The notes beneath the pieces were generated by a model. It had not been told where the DNA came from and did not search any database. It saw only the letters and a program-made list of their open reading frames with translations. Shown one piece after another: positions 9,157 through 17,315 of a DNA stretch of 64,000 nt (its first letter is position 1; every line of letters begins with the position of its first letter). The stretch lies in assembly GCA_013816585.1 (NCBI GenBank), contig JACDEE010000004.1, positions 102,607 to 166,606 on the forward strand, read 5' to 3'. Source of the stretch: Sphingosinicella sp. Lineage in GTDB: Bacteria > Pseudomonadota > Alphaproteobacteria > Sphingomonadales > Sphingomonadaceae. The position numbers were made by a program, and so were the translations under genes.

Positions 9157-10287
9157 TTACTTCGCGGCCAGCGCAACCTTGCCAAGCGAAGCCCCGCGCA
9201 TACGCGCCGCGCGCTGCGCTTTGCGTTCATCATCGGTGAAGATGTTCGCCAAGGGTCGTGTCGAAGGATCGCAGGCAAATCTCTCTCTGGCGAGAGACCA
9301 GGCCATTTGATCGGCAAGGCATATGGCAAACGCTTTCGCCATCGGCGGCGGGACAGCGTTCCCCACTTGTCGGTACTGCTGCAGGCGGGGGATTCGATCC
9401 GGCCATAGGAAGTCGTCCGAAAAGCCCTGCAACCGCGCGCTTTCGCGTACGGTAATCACGCGATGATGCTTGTAATGCACCGGCCGTAGTGGGCTGAAAT
9501 TCCCCGATCCGGCGCGTAGCGTGTACGACGGGCGTTCCGGGTGCAGTCGATCATGGTATGATCCGCGCTCGCGCCTGCCCGGCTTCAATGCCGATAGCCG
9601 CTCAATCATATCGTCGGAATGCGCTGTCGGTTCATGATTGAAAATTCCTGTTTCGCCGAATTCCCCCGCGTCCGGTAAATCGCCGATTGCTTCGGCTGCT
9701 GAAAGGTAAGGCCGTTCGGCAGTTCCGTGCGTCGGTTCAGGAAAGCGGACGGTGCGCTTCCCCTTCACGCCCAGCAAGACAAGGCGCTTGCGGTTTTGTG
9801 GCACGCCATAATCCGCAGCCAACACGACGCGATGATCAACGGTATAGCCAAGTGAGCGCAGCTCGGCTTTCACTTCGTGGAGGAATTCGCCGCCTGAAAT
9901 CGCGGCAAGGTTCGGCACGTTTTCCAACATAAACGAGGATGGTTTCAGTTCGTCAACGATACGAATGAAATGCCCGACTAGATCGGCGCGAATGTCGCGC
10001 TTGCCCTGCCGCTTGCCCGCGATCGAAAATGGCTGGCATGGTGGACCGCCGATTACGAAATCGGCCCTCTTGATCCCGGCAAGCTGTAGCAGTTCGGCCC
10101 CGGACGCCACGCTAAGGTCCGCAATGAAGCCCCGGCTTCCACGATAGGCGTGGTTGTAGTTGTATGCGTCAACCGCGCGAGCTTCGAGTTCGAAGCCCGC
10201 CGCGACGTTAAGGCCGGCGTCGAGAAAGCCGGTTGATAGCCCGCCGCAACCGGCGAACAGTTCAATTCCCGTGGGCCTCTTACTCAT
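9157..10287 (-). CDS. DNA (cytosine-5) methyltransferase of a restriction-modification system
   Basis: 376 residues. All main C5-MTase blocks are visible: motif I ELFAGCGGLSTGF (SAM binding), motif IV GGPPCQPFS with the catalytic Cys84, motif VI MLENVP, motif VIII QNRKRLVLLG, and motifs IX-X near the C-terminus (RESARLQGFSDDF, QVGNAVPPPMAKAF). The target-recognition region (about residues 170-270) is short, as in monospecific type II enzymes; the recognised sequence cannot be deduced. It overlaps the upstream endonuclease-like gene by 4 nt (ATGA), so the two are translationally coupled, nuclease first. Confidence 0.95.
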   Translation of the reverse strand: MSKRPTGIELFAGCGGLSTGFLDAGLNVAAGFELEARAVDAYNYNHAYRGSRGFIADLSVASGAELLQLAGIKRADFVIGGPPCQPFSIAGKRQGKRDIRADLVGHFIRIVDELKPSSFMLENVPNLAAISGGEFLHEVKAELRSLGYTVDHRVVLAADYGVPQNRKRLVLLGVKGKRTVRFPEPTHGTAERPYLSAAEAIGDLPDAGEFGETGIFNHEPTAHSDDMIERLSALKPGRRERGSYHDRLHPERPSYTLRAGSGNFSPLRPVHYKHHRVITVRESARLQGFSDDFLWPDRIPRLQQYRQVGNAVPPPMAKAFAICLADQMAWSLARERFACDPSTRPLANIFTDDERKAQRAARMRGASLGKVALAAK

Positions 10288-11222
10288 TGTTTCGGCACGT
10301 TCGTTGCGCGGATCATGGCAATTTGAGCCTCCGACGTGTTGATTGCGTAGCTAGCCGATCGAACAACCCGAAGATCGCCCGGTCGGGCTGCGACATTGAA
10401 TTCGATAAGATGGACGGCCGATTGGTAATCGACCTTCAACGCGAGCGGTCGGACGGTTAGGCCGGGGTAATAATGCGCCGCGTACTGGATCATGTTGAAA
10501 ATTTGTACGCGATTGAGTTCGTCGGAAACGGCCTTCGCCTCAATCGGGAATATGACGGGGATTTCGTCCTCGCCTGCCGCAATGCCTACGTCAATCGCGT
10601 CTAGTTCGGCTTGTCCAACTCCGGGCACGCTCTTTCGGACGTGAGAGCGGAGTCGGTAAATCTTCATGCCTGTAAAATGATCGAGTAAGTTGCAATATCC
10701 GACGACGGACAGCAGCGCCTGTTCATCCATTTCGGCCATTGTTTCGGGCAAAAGGCGGCGCACCGGCATGGGCGTCTGGTCAATCGCCGGGGTAATTTCG
10801 TTGACGGGCGTATCAATGATTCCACTCGACGCCTTTTCGAACTGGTAGCGTCCGCGCCCTACGGCGCGCAGGATATGGAAGCCCTTGTCGAGAATTTCAG
10901 CCGGAAGTATCGTGCGCGAGCGCATGCGATACACCACGTCGGCGGGGTTGCGGGACGATATGGCATCCGGGTTGTCGGATCCGGCCCGAACGGCTTCGAC
11001 GGCCGTGCGCACGTCATCGAGCGAAAACACCACAGTCGCTGCACCCGGCCGCCAACGATCCTGAAATAGTTTCAGAATGACGGGCACATAGACCTTCGAA
11101 TTCCGGCCATGGCTTTGAAGGCTCTTGACCTTCGGCTTGGCAGCGGCGGACGTTATCGCATCGGCCTTGGTCGCCCTTCGGCGTTTCGGCGCAGTCGCGT
11201 CTAGATCGTCCTCATCGCTCAT
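10284..11222 (-). CDS. Probable restriction endonuclease partner, PD-(D/E)XK-like
   Basis: 312 residues. A Lys/Arg/Ala-rich N-terminus (about 1-40) is followed by a predicted helical, perhaps DNA-recognising, part (FSLDDVRTAVEAVRAG). In the C-terminal half, ELDAIDVGI (Asp208/Asp211) followed by VIFPIEAK (Glu228, Lys230) has the spacing of a PD-(D/E)XK nuclease core. Coupling to the methyltransferase by a 4-nt overlap supports the role. I recognise no named enzyme. The nuclease assignment is an inference from motif plus context. Confidence 0.7.
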   Translation of the reverse strand: MSDEDDLDATAPKRRRATKADAITSAAAKPKVKSLQSHGRNSKVYVPVILKLFQDRWRPGAATVVFSLDDVRTAVEAVRAGSDNPDAISSRNPADVVYRMRSRTILPAEILDKGFHILRAVGRGRYQFEKASSGIIDTPVNEITPAIDQTPMPVRRLLPETMAEMDEQALLSVVGYCNLLDHFTGMKIYRLRSHVRKSVPGVGQAELDAIDVGIAAGEDEIPVIFPIEAKAVSDELNRVQIFNMIQYAAHYYPGLTVRPLALKVDYQSAVHLIEFNVAARPGDLRVVRSASYAINTSEAQIAMIRATNVPKQ

Positions 11223-11231
11223 CTAGACCCC

Positions 11232-11260
11232 AATATAACATTTAGAACAAAACAGGAACA
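11232..11260 (-). promoter_or_regulatory. Putative SOS (LexA) box in the promoter of the restriction-modification operon
   Basis: On the plus strand 11245-11259 reads GAAC, seven bases, GAAC, exactly the direct-repeat operator of alphaproteobacterial LexA (GTTC-N7-GTTC on the transcribed strand). It lies 23 nt upstream of the endonuclease-like ATG. A TATATT hexamer (11232-11237, minus strand) and TGTTCC (11255-11260) are 17 nt apart and would serve as -10 and -35, placing the operator between them. The transcript would then be nearly leaderless. The sequence match is direct; promoter function is inference. Confidence 0.6.
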
Positions 11261-11593
11261 TATATTCGTCCGCCTTTCCACACTCGAATCAGAATGTGGG
11301 GTCGGCGTCAACGCTTACCGTTTTATCGACCGCAGGCGGAAGAGGAGGACCGAACCATTGTCGCTAATTAATTTTGAAATCAGTATCTTGGCGTTAGCTC
11401 TCGCTGAGACGGAGGGATTGGGCTCGCTTTGCGTCGCCCGTCTGCGCCTACGGCTTCGACTCCGAACCCTTGAGGGCTCTTCGGCTCCTCCCTCTTCGCC
11501 AGGAAGGCCGCCCGCTGGCTTGATGCAAGTTCGGCACCCCGGCTTTCGCCCTGCGCCCATAAGCGTCGCGCGCCACGTCGCGGTTTTTTGGGA
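11261..11593. other. Gene-free stretch with a 14-bp repeat of the tRNA-Ser 3' end
   Basis: No convincing gene. Overlapping open frames on both strands are Arg/Ser-rich and mutually exclusive. Bases 11406-11419 (GAGACGGAGGGATT) repeat 13032-13045, which is the acceptor/T-arm end of tRNA-Ser, in direct orientation. Such duplicated tRNA ends are typical att-site remnants of tyrosine-recombinase islands, though 14 bp is short. Confidence 0.4.
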
Positions 11594-11713
11594 ATGCCTA
11601 GGCCGATTGTCCGAAGCAACAACGACATGGTTATGGAGGGTCGGTCCGCCGAATTGTTGCCGTGGGACTTCGAACAGCCCTTCAACGGCGACTTCGCCGA
11701 GCACAGCCTTTGA
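11594..11713 (+). CDS. Small ORF, 39 residues, unknown
   Basis: ATG 11594 to TGA 11711-11713. The product (MPRPIVRSNN... ELLPWDFEQPFNGDFAEHSL) is acidic with a Trp/Phe-rich tail and reads as a plausible short protein. A weak GGGA sits just upstream. No family recognised and no signal peptide. Could be the first gene of a short plus-strand unit ending at the terminator at 12102. Confidence 0.3.
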   Translation: MPRPIVRSNNDMVMEGRSAELLPWDFEQPFNGDFAEHSL

Positions 11714-11844
11714 TTTCTGATTTCCTTCGACCAGTGTGCGGCCCTGCCCTTGCCCGACGTTGCGGACTTTTCGCTTCCAACGGGGCCGGGCCGGGCCGCT
11801 GACAGGCTCCACCACATAATCGGCAAGACGGAAGAGACGCCACC

Positions 11845-12069
11845 ATGATCCGACGACCGGCCCCGTGGCGGGACGATGGCAGCTGGCAGGGCCGCCTTTG
11901 CGCCCTTGTGGACTTTCCATCGCCGGACATGACCCCGCAGCAAGCCGTGGACGTCGCAGGGGCATCTGGCGCGGACCCTGACGCCATCGTTGTCCTTTGC
12001 GTCCCGTCGTGGGCGATGGCCCGCAAGGAAGTGGCCTGCCTTCGCCTGCCCTTCCTGCCTACCCCCTAG
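11845..12069 (+). CDS. Small ORF, 74 residues, followed by a strong terminator
   Basis: ATG 11845, stop TAG 12067-12069. The sequence is compact and protein-like (APWRDDGSWQGRLCALVDFP, then DPDAIVVLCVPSWAMARK), with no signal peptide. Thirty-two nt after its stop lies a textbook intrinsic terminator in the same orientation, the main reason to regard it as real. The 131 nt before it hold no clear signal beyond GAGACG near the start codon. Function unknown. Confidence 0.45.
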   Translation: MIRRPAPWRDDGSWQGRLCALVDFPSPDMTPQQAVDVAGASGADPDAIVVLCVPSWAMARKEVACLRLPFLPTP

Positions 12070-12101
12070 CCGCGCCGGGTCCCTTACCCGGTTGCGCTGG
12101 A

Positions 12102-12137
12102 CCCCGGCCTGTGATTGCGCGCACAGGCCGGGGTTTT
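12102..12137 (+). terminator. Rho-independent terminator
   Basis: A perfect 12-bp stem (CCCCGGCCTGTG, 12102-12113, with CACAGGCCGGGG, 12122-12133), 8-nt loop and TTTT directly after on the plus strand. The T run exists only in the plus orientation, so it ends the small plus-strand unit, not the converging minus-strand gene at 12140. Confidence 0.85.
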
Positions 12138-12139
12138 CG

Positions 12140-12907
12140 TCAAAGTTTCGCCACGTCTTCAACCGGAGGCGGCGGCAAAGCGGTTAGTATATCGAGCCGC
12201 TTCCATTCATCGTTTCGCTGGCGCATTTCCGCTACCTTAGCGTTGGCATCGTTGCCGAACACCGCGTCGGCGAACGCCTTGTCGTTGACGACGTAGGTTT
12301 TGGCCCAACCAAGAAAGTGGTTCCAAATGTGCGTCGAATGCCCAAGGCAATCGGAAAGCATCAACTGCCCGATAGCTTCAGCGTTGTTCAACAGCCGCCA
12401 CGAACCTGGCACCGGATGCCCGCCCAACTCGCAATGGAAGCTATAGTCGGCGCTTCGGAAATGGCCATCGGCGGCTTTGCGAAGTTTGGCGGGAGTGAAG
12501 AAGGAATGCCGTTCCTCGCGAGTGCTGCGAAGCCATCGGCGGCATTCTTCGTCGTTCATTTCGAACGCCCATGCCAGATATTCGACTTCGACAAGCTGGC
12601 GCACAAGTGCCGCGCCAGCGTAGTGACGACCGCTGCCCACGAGGTCGGCGCAACCCGATACAATCTCGCTCGCGATCCGTAGTAGCATCGAAACAGCCAC
12701 CACGGCGTCGTCACCATGCCCGAACGGCGAAACGCCGTCGCGCCGGTCGGGGCCAAGTATGTGACCGCAGACGAACAACCTTTCGCCCAAGTCGGTGAAC
12801 GTTTCGGCGGTGAGCTTGGCGTAGTTCATTCGCGCAGCGATACCCATAGGGTCAACGGCGGCGCGTTGAATAGCGGCTCGCGAATGGTCTAAAGTTTCGT
12901 CGGTCAT
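12140..12907 (-). CDS. Hypothetical protein of the tRNA-Ser island
   Basis: 255 residues from ATG 12907; in-frame ATG 12928 and GTG 12961 are alternatives, and none has a clear ribosome site. Largely helical and soluble, with DAVVAVSMLLRIASEIVSGC, ALVRQLVEVEYLAWAFEM and a Trp/Arg/His-rich middle (CRRWLRSTREERHSFF). The helical core with a conserved-looking LVRQLVEVEYLA segment recalls DUF5677-like proteins, but I do not recognise it with confidence. It lies between the restriction-modification operon and the tRNA, a common place for defence cargo; that is context only. Confidence 0.55.
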   Translation of the reverse strand: MTDETLDHSRAAIQRAAVDPMGIAARMNYAKLTAETFTDLGERLFVCGHILGPDRRDGVSPFGHGDDAVVAVSMLLRIASEIVSGCADLVGSGRHYAGAALVRQLVEVEYLAWAFEMNDEECRRWLRSTREERHSFFTPAKLRKAADGHFRSADYSFHCELGGHPVPGSWRLLNNAEAIGQLMLSDCLGHSTHIWNHFLGWAKTYVVNDKAFADAVFGNDANAKVAEMRQRNDEWKRLDILTALPPPPVEDVAKL

Positions 12908-13026
12908 TCGAACGCTATATCGAAGCATTCGTCGTGAATCACGCTCGCCGAAGCAAAACACCTTATGGTAGGCTATGTGGTAACTTTGGCGAAACCCTGA
13001 AAAAATCCAATTATTTCAACAGAAAA

Positions 13027-13118
13027 TGGCGGAGACGGAGGGATTCGAACCCTCGGTAGGAAATTATCCCTACGGCGGTTTAGCAAACCGCTGGTTTCAG
13101 CCACTCACCCACGTCTCC
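13027..13118 (-). tRNA. tRNA-Ser (anticodon GCT), encoded CCA
   Basis: Read on the minus strand, the 7-bp acceptor stem GGAGACG/CGTCTCC, D arm, anticodon arm GCGGT-TTGCTAA-ACCGC with anticodon GCT, a long variable arm (GTAGGGATAATTTCCTAC) and T arm GAGGGTTCGAATCCCTC are all present, ending in G-CCA. The long variable arm is diagnostic of serine. Its 3' end faces the restriction-modification region. Confidence 0.97.
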
Positions 13119-13276
13119 GTCAGCGGCGAAGGGCGGGCTATAGCGAGGGCCCGCGCCCGGTTCAACCGGCCTTGGCGACACAATCCGGCGCAATATGGAC
13201 TCGTGCCACCGCCCGTTCATTGCGGAGCAAGCCATGCGGCTGTTAACCTTTGGCCCAAGGGTCGGGGGTTATTTCA

Positions 13277-14080
13277 ATGTCACACATGATTTTCCTGAAA
13301 TTGTTCGCGGCGGCGGGGCTGGTCTTTGCGGGCCCTGTCCTCGCGCAAAGCTATGATCCCGGCGATAGCGGGGAATATGAGCCCGCGCCGGCCAAAGCCG
13401 AAGTCAGCGTGCAGGCGCAGCCGGCGGCCCCATCGCTGCCGACCACGCCGATCGAAGAGCCCGCGCCGGTGCGGGTCGACGAGGAATATTATCCGGTGGA
13501 CGCAGCGCCTCAGCCCGATGCCGCACCCGTCCAGCAATCCGCCCCCGTCGCTGCCGGTTCGGCGAGCGCCGAAGACCGGGCAAGCCAGGCCGTCAGCAAC
13601 ACCGTAGCCAAGGACGGCGTACTTTCCGCCGCTGAGGGTGTGTTCGGACGCGGTGCTGAAGGGCTTGCAGGCATCCTGGAAAACATTCTCAAAAAGCAGG
13701 GCGAACCCAGCGCCTACATCACCGGCAGCGAGGCCGGCGGCGCGATGGTCGTGGGCCTACGCTACGGTAAGGGAAAATTGCATCACAAGTCCGAAGGCGA
13801 CCGCAAGGTCTATTGGACAGGGCCGTCGGTCGGCTTCGACGTTGGCGGCGATGCCAACAAGGTATTCGTGCTCGTCTACAATCTCGCCAAGGGCGAAGAC
13901 CTTTTCACCCGCTACGGGGCGGCGGAGGGCAACGCCTACATGGTCGGTGGTTTCAAGGCGAGCTATCTGCGCAGGGGCGACACGGTGCTGATCCCGATCC
14001 GCACCGGCGTCGGCATGCGGCTGGGCGTCAATGCCGGTTACATGAAGTTCACCCAAAAGCAGACCTGGATCCCCTTCTGA
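13277..14080 (+). CDS. DUF1134 (EipA-like) envelope protein
   Basis: 267 residues from ATG 13277. Signal peptide about 1-21 (KLFAAAGLVFAGPVLAQ, cleavage after AQ). A Pro/Ala/Glu-rich linker of about 100 residues follows. The C-terminal domain contains AYITGSEAGGAMVVGLRYGKG, VYWTGPSVGFDVGGDANK and RTGVGMRLGVNAGYMKFT, the DUF1134 signature found in alphaproteobacterial envelope-integrity protein EipA. EipA is periplasmic and affects cell-envelope homeostasis in Brucella; function here is inferred. Frame is open to 13250 but the signal peptide fixes the start near 13277. Confidence 0.88.
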   Translation: MSHMIFLKLFAAAGLVFAGPVLAQSYDPGDSGEYEPAPAKAEVSVQAQPAAPSLPTTPIEEPAPVRVDEEYYPVDAAPQPDAAPVQQSAPVAAGSASAEDRASQAVSNTVAKDGVLSAAEGVFGRGAEGLAGILENILKKQGEPSAYITGSEAGGAMVVGLRYGKGKLHHKSEGDRKVYWTGPSVGFDVGGDANKVFVLVYNLAKGEDLFTRYGAAEGNAYMVGGFKASYLRRGDTVLIPIRTGVGMRLGVNAGYMKFTQKQTWIPF

Positions 14081-14149
14081 GGCGAACATTCTCGCTCTTG
14101 CCAATCAAGGCAGGGCATGAAATTCCGGGCGCATAAGAGGGGATTTTTC

Positions 14150-14911
14150 ATGATGCGCTTTTTGTCGTTCCTGTGCGTGATGGCAGTCGCAACGCTCGGC
14201 CAGACACAGGCCGCCGCGGCGTCGCCCATCGATGTCGAACTCGGCAAGTCTTTGGCGCGGTTCGGCAAGTTGAAACCCGGCGTGCGTCATTATCTTCGCT
14301 ACAAGATCGGGACGGATGGAGTGGCGACGCCGATGGACTTGCAGCGAAAGGAAATACGCTTCGACCAGCAGGAGGGGCAGCGGCGCCTCCATATCCTCCA
14401 GCATTGGCAGTCGGCGACCGGCGCGCTCGACCTGGATTCCTGGTTCGAGGACAAGACCTTCCGGCCCCTGACGCATCAGCGGGACCGAACGCGCGACGCG
14501 ACCGTCACACGCGAGGGGTTCCGCTTCCTGCCCGATAGGATAATCGGCCTTGCGGACCAGCCGGACAATAGCCGCAAGGATTTCGAGATCGCCGCGCCGG
14601 TGCCGACTTTCAATTTCGAAGCCGATCTGGAAACGCTACAGGCACTGCCGCTGAAAAAAGGGGCGGAGTTCAGGATCGTATTTTATCATCCCGGCGGCGG
14701 GGTCCCCGCGCCCTATATCTTCAAGGTGGCCGGCCAGGAAAAGTTGATCATTGGAGGTTCACCCCTCGATTGTTGGGTCGTCACCACCGACTATAATGAT
14801 CCGAAACGGCCGATCGCCCGCTTCTGGGTAGCCAAGGACAGTCAGACGGTGGTCAAAGTCGTCAGTCCGCAGCCGGATGGAACCACTTTCGTGAAATCCC
14901 TGCTGTCCTGA
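14150..14911 (+). CDS. Exported DUF3108-like protein
   Basis: About 253 residues from ATG 14150 (or 14153), chosen because GAGGGG lies a few bases upstream and a signal peptide follows (LSFLCVMAVATLGQTQAAAA). The rest is beta-rich and ends with a repeated hydrophobic-strand pattern (FRIVFYHPGGG, DCWVVTTDYND, ARFWVAKDSQTVVKVVS) like DUF3108/outer-membrane lipoprotein-sorting-type sheets. Periplasmic. Family placement is tentative. Confidence 0.65.
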   Translation: MMRFLSFLCVMAVATLGQTQAAAASPIDVELGKSLARFGKLKPGVRHYLRYKIGTDGVATPMDLQRKEIRFDQQEGQRRLHILQHWQSATGALDLDSWFEDKTFRPLTHQRDRTRDATVTREGFRFLPDRIIGLADQPDNSRKDFEIAAPVPTFNFEADLETLQALPLKKGAEFRIVFYHPGGGVPAPYIFKVAGQEKLIIGGSPLDCWVVTTDYNDPKRPIARFWVAKDSQTVVKVVSPQPDGTTFVKSLLS

Positions 14912-14928
14912 CGATCGGGATGTGACGG

Positions 14929-16254
14929 TCAGGCGAAGCTGGTCGACTCGAATTTCAACGGTTCCCCGATCGCTTGTTCGGACAGTTCGGCATTCCACAT
15001 CACGCGCTTGCCGCGGATGATGGTGCCGACGGGCCTTCCGGTCAGTTTCTTGCCCGTGAAGGGCGACCAGCCGCAGCGTGAGGCGAGCCAGCTTTCCTCG
15101 ACGGTCCATTGCGCCTTCAAATCGACGATCGTGAAATCGGCGTCATAGCCGGCGACGATCCGCCCCTTGCCGACCAGTCCGAACACGCGCTGCGCCCCGG
15201 CGGAGGTAAGGTCGATCACGCGCTGAAGGGAAGTGCGGCCATTGGCGACATGGTCCAGCATCAGCGGCAGCAGGGTCTGCACTCCCGGCATCCCGCTCGG
15301 GCTGAGCGGATAGGGCTTGGCCTTTTCTTCCTTGGTATGCGGCGCGTGATCCGATCCGATCACATCGGGGACGCCCTGATTCAGCCAATGCCATAGACCG
15401 TCGCGATGCGCGCCGGATCGGATCGGCGGGTTCATCTGGGCATAGGTGCCGATCGCCGGATAGGCTTCCTCGCCCGCCAGGGTCAGATGCTGCGGCGTGA
15501 CTTCGCAGGTGGCAATATCCTTATTCTGCGCGATCAGCTCCAGCTCCGCCGGCGTGGTGACGTGGAGGATGTGGATACGCCGATTTGCCTCGCGCGCCAG
15601 CTTCAGGATGCGGCGGGTGGCGAGGATCGCGCTTTCGTCGTCGCGCCATATTGGATGGCTCGAAGGATCGCCGTCGATACGTTCGCCAAGGCGCGCATTC
15701 ATTCGCGCCTCGTCTTCGGCGTGGATGGCGACCCGCCGGTTTCCCGATGCCAGCACGCGCGCCAATTCCCGATCTTCAGCCACCAGCAGATTGCCGGTCG
15801 AGGCGCCCATGAATATCTTGACCCCCGCCGCGCCCGGGAGTTTTTCAAGCTCGCCAAGCTCCTCGGAATTGGCCGCGGTGGCGCCGACGTAGAAGGCATG
15901 ATCGCACCACATGCGGTCCCTGGCACGCGCCAATTTGTCGGCGAGCGCGTCGGCGCTGTCCGTATTGGGGCTGGTATTGGGCATTTCGAACACGGCGGTA
16001 ACGCCGCCCAGCACCGCCGCGCGGCTGCCGCTTTCCAGATCCTCTTTCGCCTCGAGCCCCGGCTCGCGGAAGTGAACCTGGGTGTCGATCACGCCCGGAA
16101 GTATATCGAGGCCGGTGCAATCGATCGTCTCGCTGGCATCGCCGCCGACACCGATGGCCGCGATCCTGCCGCCGCGGACCCCGACATCGGCCTGAACCGG
16201 CCCGCCGGGCGTCCACAATATGCCGTTTTTCAAAACAAGATCGTAGCTGGTCAT
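14929..16254 (-). CDS. pyrC: Dihydroorotase (type I)
   Basis: 441 residues. A zinc amidohydrolase closing carbamoyl-aspartate to dihydroorotate in pyrimidine synthesis. The metal motif DTQVHFREPG, GVKIFMGAST (position of the bridging lysine), the ligand histidines in VAIHAED and IHILHVTT and the catalytic-aspartate motif GSDHAPHTKEEK are present. Bacterial type I enzymes are of this length. No other pyr genes are adjacent. It converges on the DUF3108-like gene and is divergent from ygfZ. Confidence 0.95.
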   Translation of the reverse strand: MTSYDLVLKNGILWTPGGPVQADVGVRGGRIAAIGVGGDASETIDCTGLDILPGVIDTQVHFREPGLEAKEDLESGSRAAVLGGVTAVFEMPNTSPNTDSADALADKLARARDRMWCDHAFYVGATAANSEELGELEKLPGAAGVKIFMGASTGNLLVAEDRELARVLASGNRRVAIHAEDEARMNARLGERIDGDPSSHPIWRDDESAILATRRILKLAREANRRIHILHVTTPAELELIAQNKDIATCEVTPQHLTLAGEEAYPAIGTYAQMNPPIRSGAHRDGLWHWLNQGVPDVIGSDHAPHTKEEKAKPYPLSPSGMPGVQTLLPLMLDHVANGRTSLQRVIDLTSAGAQRVFGLVGKGRIVAGYDADFTIVDLKAQWTVEESWLASRCGWSPFTGKKLTGRPVGTIIRGKRVMWNAELSEQAIGEPLKFESTSFA

Positions 16255-16301
16255 GCCGGTCTCGACTTCCTTTTGGGGTTCAGCGTCCCTAACTCAGCTC
16301 C

Positions 16302-17021
16302 ATGACCGGGACCAGCCTTCTCGATCGCGCCTTGATCCGCCTGAGCGGCGAGGAGACGCGCGACTTCCTGCAGGGGATCGTCACGCAGGACGTGTCGCTG
16401 CTCGGCGCCGATCGCCCCTTATGGGCGGGGCTACTGACCGCGCAGGGCAAGGCCCTGTTCGATTTCATCCTCTGGGCGGACGGCGAAGACATATTGGTCG
16501 ATTGCGAGGTGGAGCAAGCGGAGGCGCTGGCCAGACGCCTGAAAATGTACCGGCTCCGGCGACCGATCACAATCGAGCGGGAGGAGAGTCTCTGCGTCCA
16601 TTGGGCGGTCGAGGGAGAGGGGACGCTCGATCCGCGCTTGCCGCAACTCGGCCATCGCTGGCTTGGGGTTTGCGGCGAACCGGCCTCGGGCTGGCTCGAA
16701 CACCGCCTATCACTCGGCGTGACCGAAGGCGTGGCGGAGCTAGGAAGCGACAAGACACTCTGGCTAGAAGCCAATGCCGCCGAACTGAATGGCGTGAGCT
16801 TCACCAAGGGCTGTTACGTCGGCCAGGAAAATACAGCGCGGATGAATTATCGATCCAAGGTCAACCGGCGGCTGGTCGTCGTTCCGGCCGATGCGCCGGG
16901 CGAGCGGACCCGTATCCACTATCCCGAATTAGGCCTTGCGGTCGAGCATCGGAGGGTCGAGGATCTTGGGAACGCCATCCTGGCCGACTGGCTGGCCGGC
17001 GCCGTGACCAAGGCGACCTGA
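16302..17021 (+). CDS. ygfZ: YgfZ/IBA57-type folate-binding protein
   Basis: 239 residues. The motif KGCYVGQEN (about 168-176) with the conserved cysteine is the signature of the YgfZ/IBA57 family. The N-terminus (IRLSGEETRDFLQGIVTQDV) matches the GcvT-like fold. Family members bind tetrahydrofolate and help assemble or repair Fe-S clusters. The nearby Fe-S enzyme aconitase is a plausible client. Start ATG 16302 is divergent from pyrC with a 47-nt gap. Confidence 0.93.
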   Translation: MTGTSLLDRALIRLSGEETRDFLQGIVTQDVSLLGADRPLWAGLLTAQGKALFDFILWADGEDILVDCEVEQAEALARRLKMYRLRRPITIEREESLCVHWAVEGEGTLDPRLPQLGHRWLGVCGEPASGWLEHRLSLGVTEGVAELGSDKTLWLEANAAELNGVSFTKGCYVGQENTARMNYRSKVNRRLVVVPADAPGERTRIHYPELGLAVEHRRVEDLGNAILADWLAGAVTKAT

Positions 17022-17045
17022 GAGCCGGGCAGATGCCGGCCTTCC

Positions 17046-17315
17046 TCACGCGGGCGAGGCAGCCGACCTTCTTTGCCAGATCCGCCACAAGGAAATCGCG
17101 CCGATCAGCATCCAGATGATGTTGAGCGCCGCCGACGGAACCGCGCCGTGATAGCCGCTGTTGATCACGAAGCCTGCCGCGCCGATCAGGTTCATCCATT
17201 GGAAGAGCGGCGACTGTCCTGTCAGCCTGCCCATCGAAACCGTCAGATAGGCGGCGAGGATCAGTCCGGCGCCGATCCAGCCCGCGACTTCCACGAGAAA
17301 TTCAGGATCGTTCAA
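17046..17315 (-). CDS. CBU_0592-like small membrane protein
   Basis: 89 residues with three hydrophobic segments ([48 protein letters not shown]). The layout matches the small CBU_0592 family of inner-membrane proteins, function unknown. ATG overlaps the aconitase stop by 4 nt, so it is co-translated. Confidence 0.8.
   Translation of the reverse strand: MNDPEFLVEVAGWIGAGLILAAYLTVSMGRLTGQSPLFQWMNLIGAAGFVINSGYHGAVPSAALNIIWMLIGAISLWRIWQRRSAASPA

Noticed and set aside
11315..12162. Two overlapping minus-strand frames across the region between the restriction operon and the terminator
   Set aside because: Arg/Ser-rich, mutually overlapping, and antisense to the better supported small plus-strand frames; no ribosome site or family pattern.
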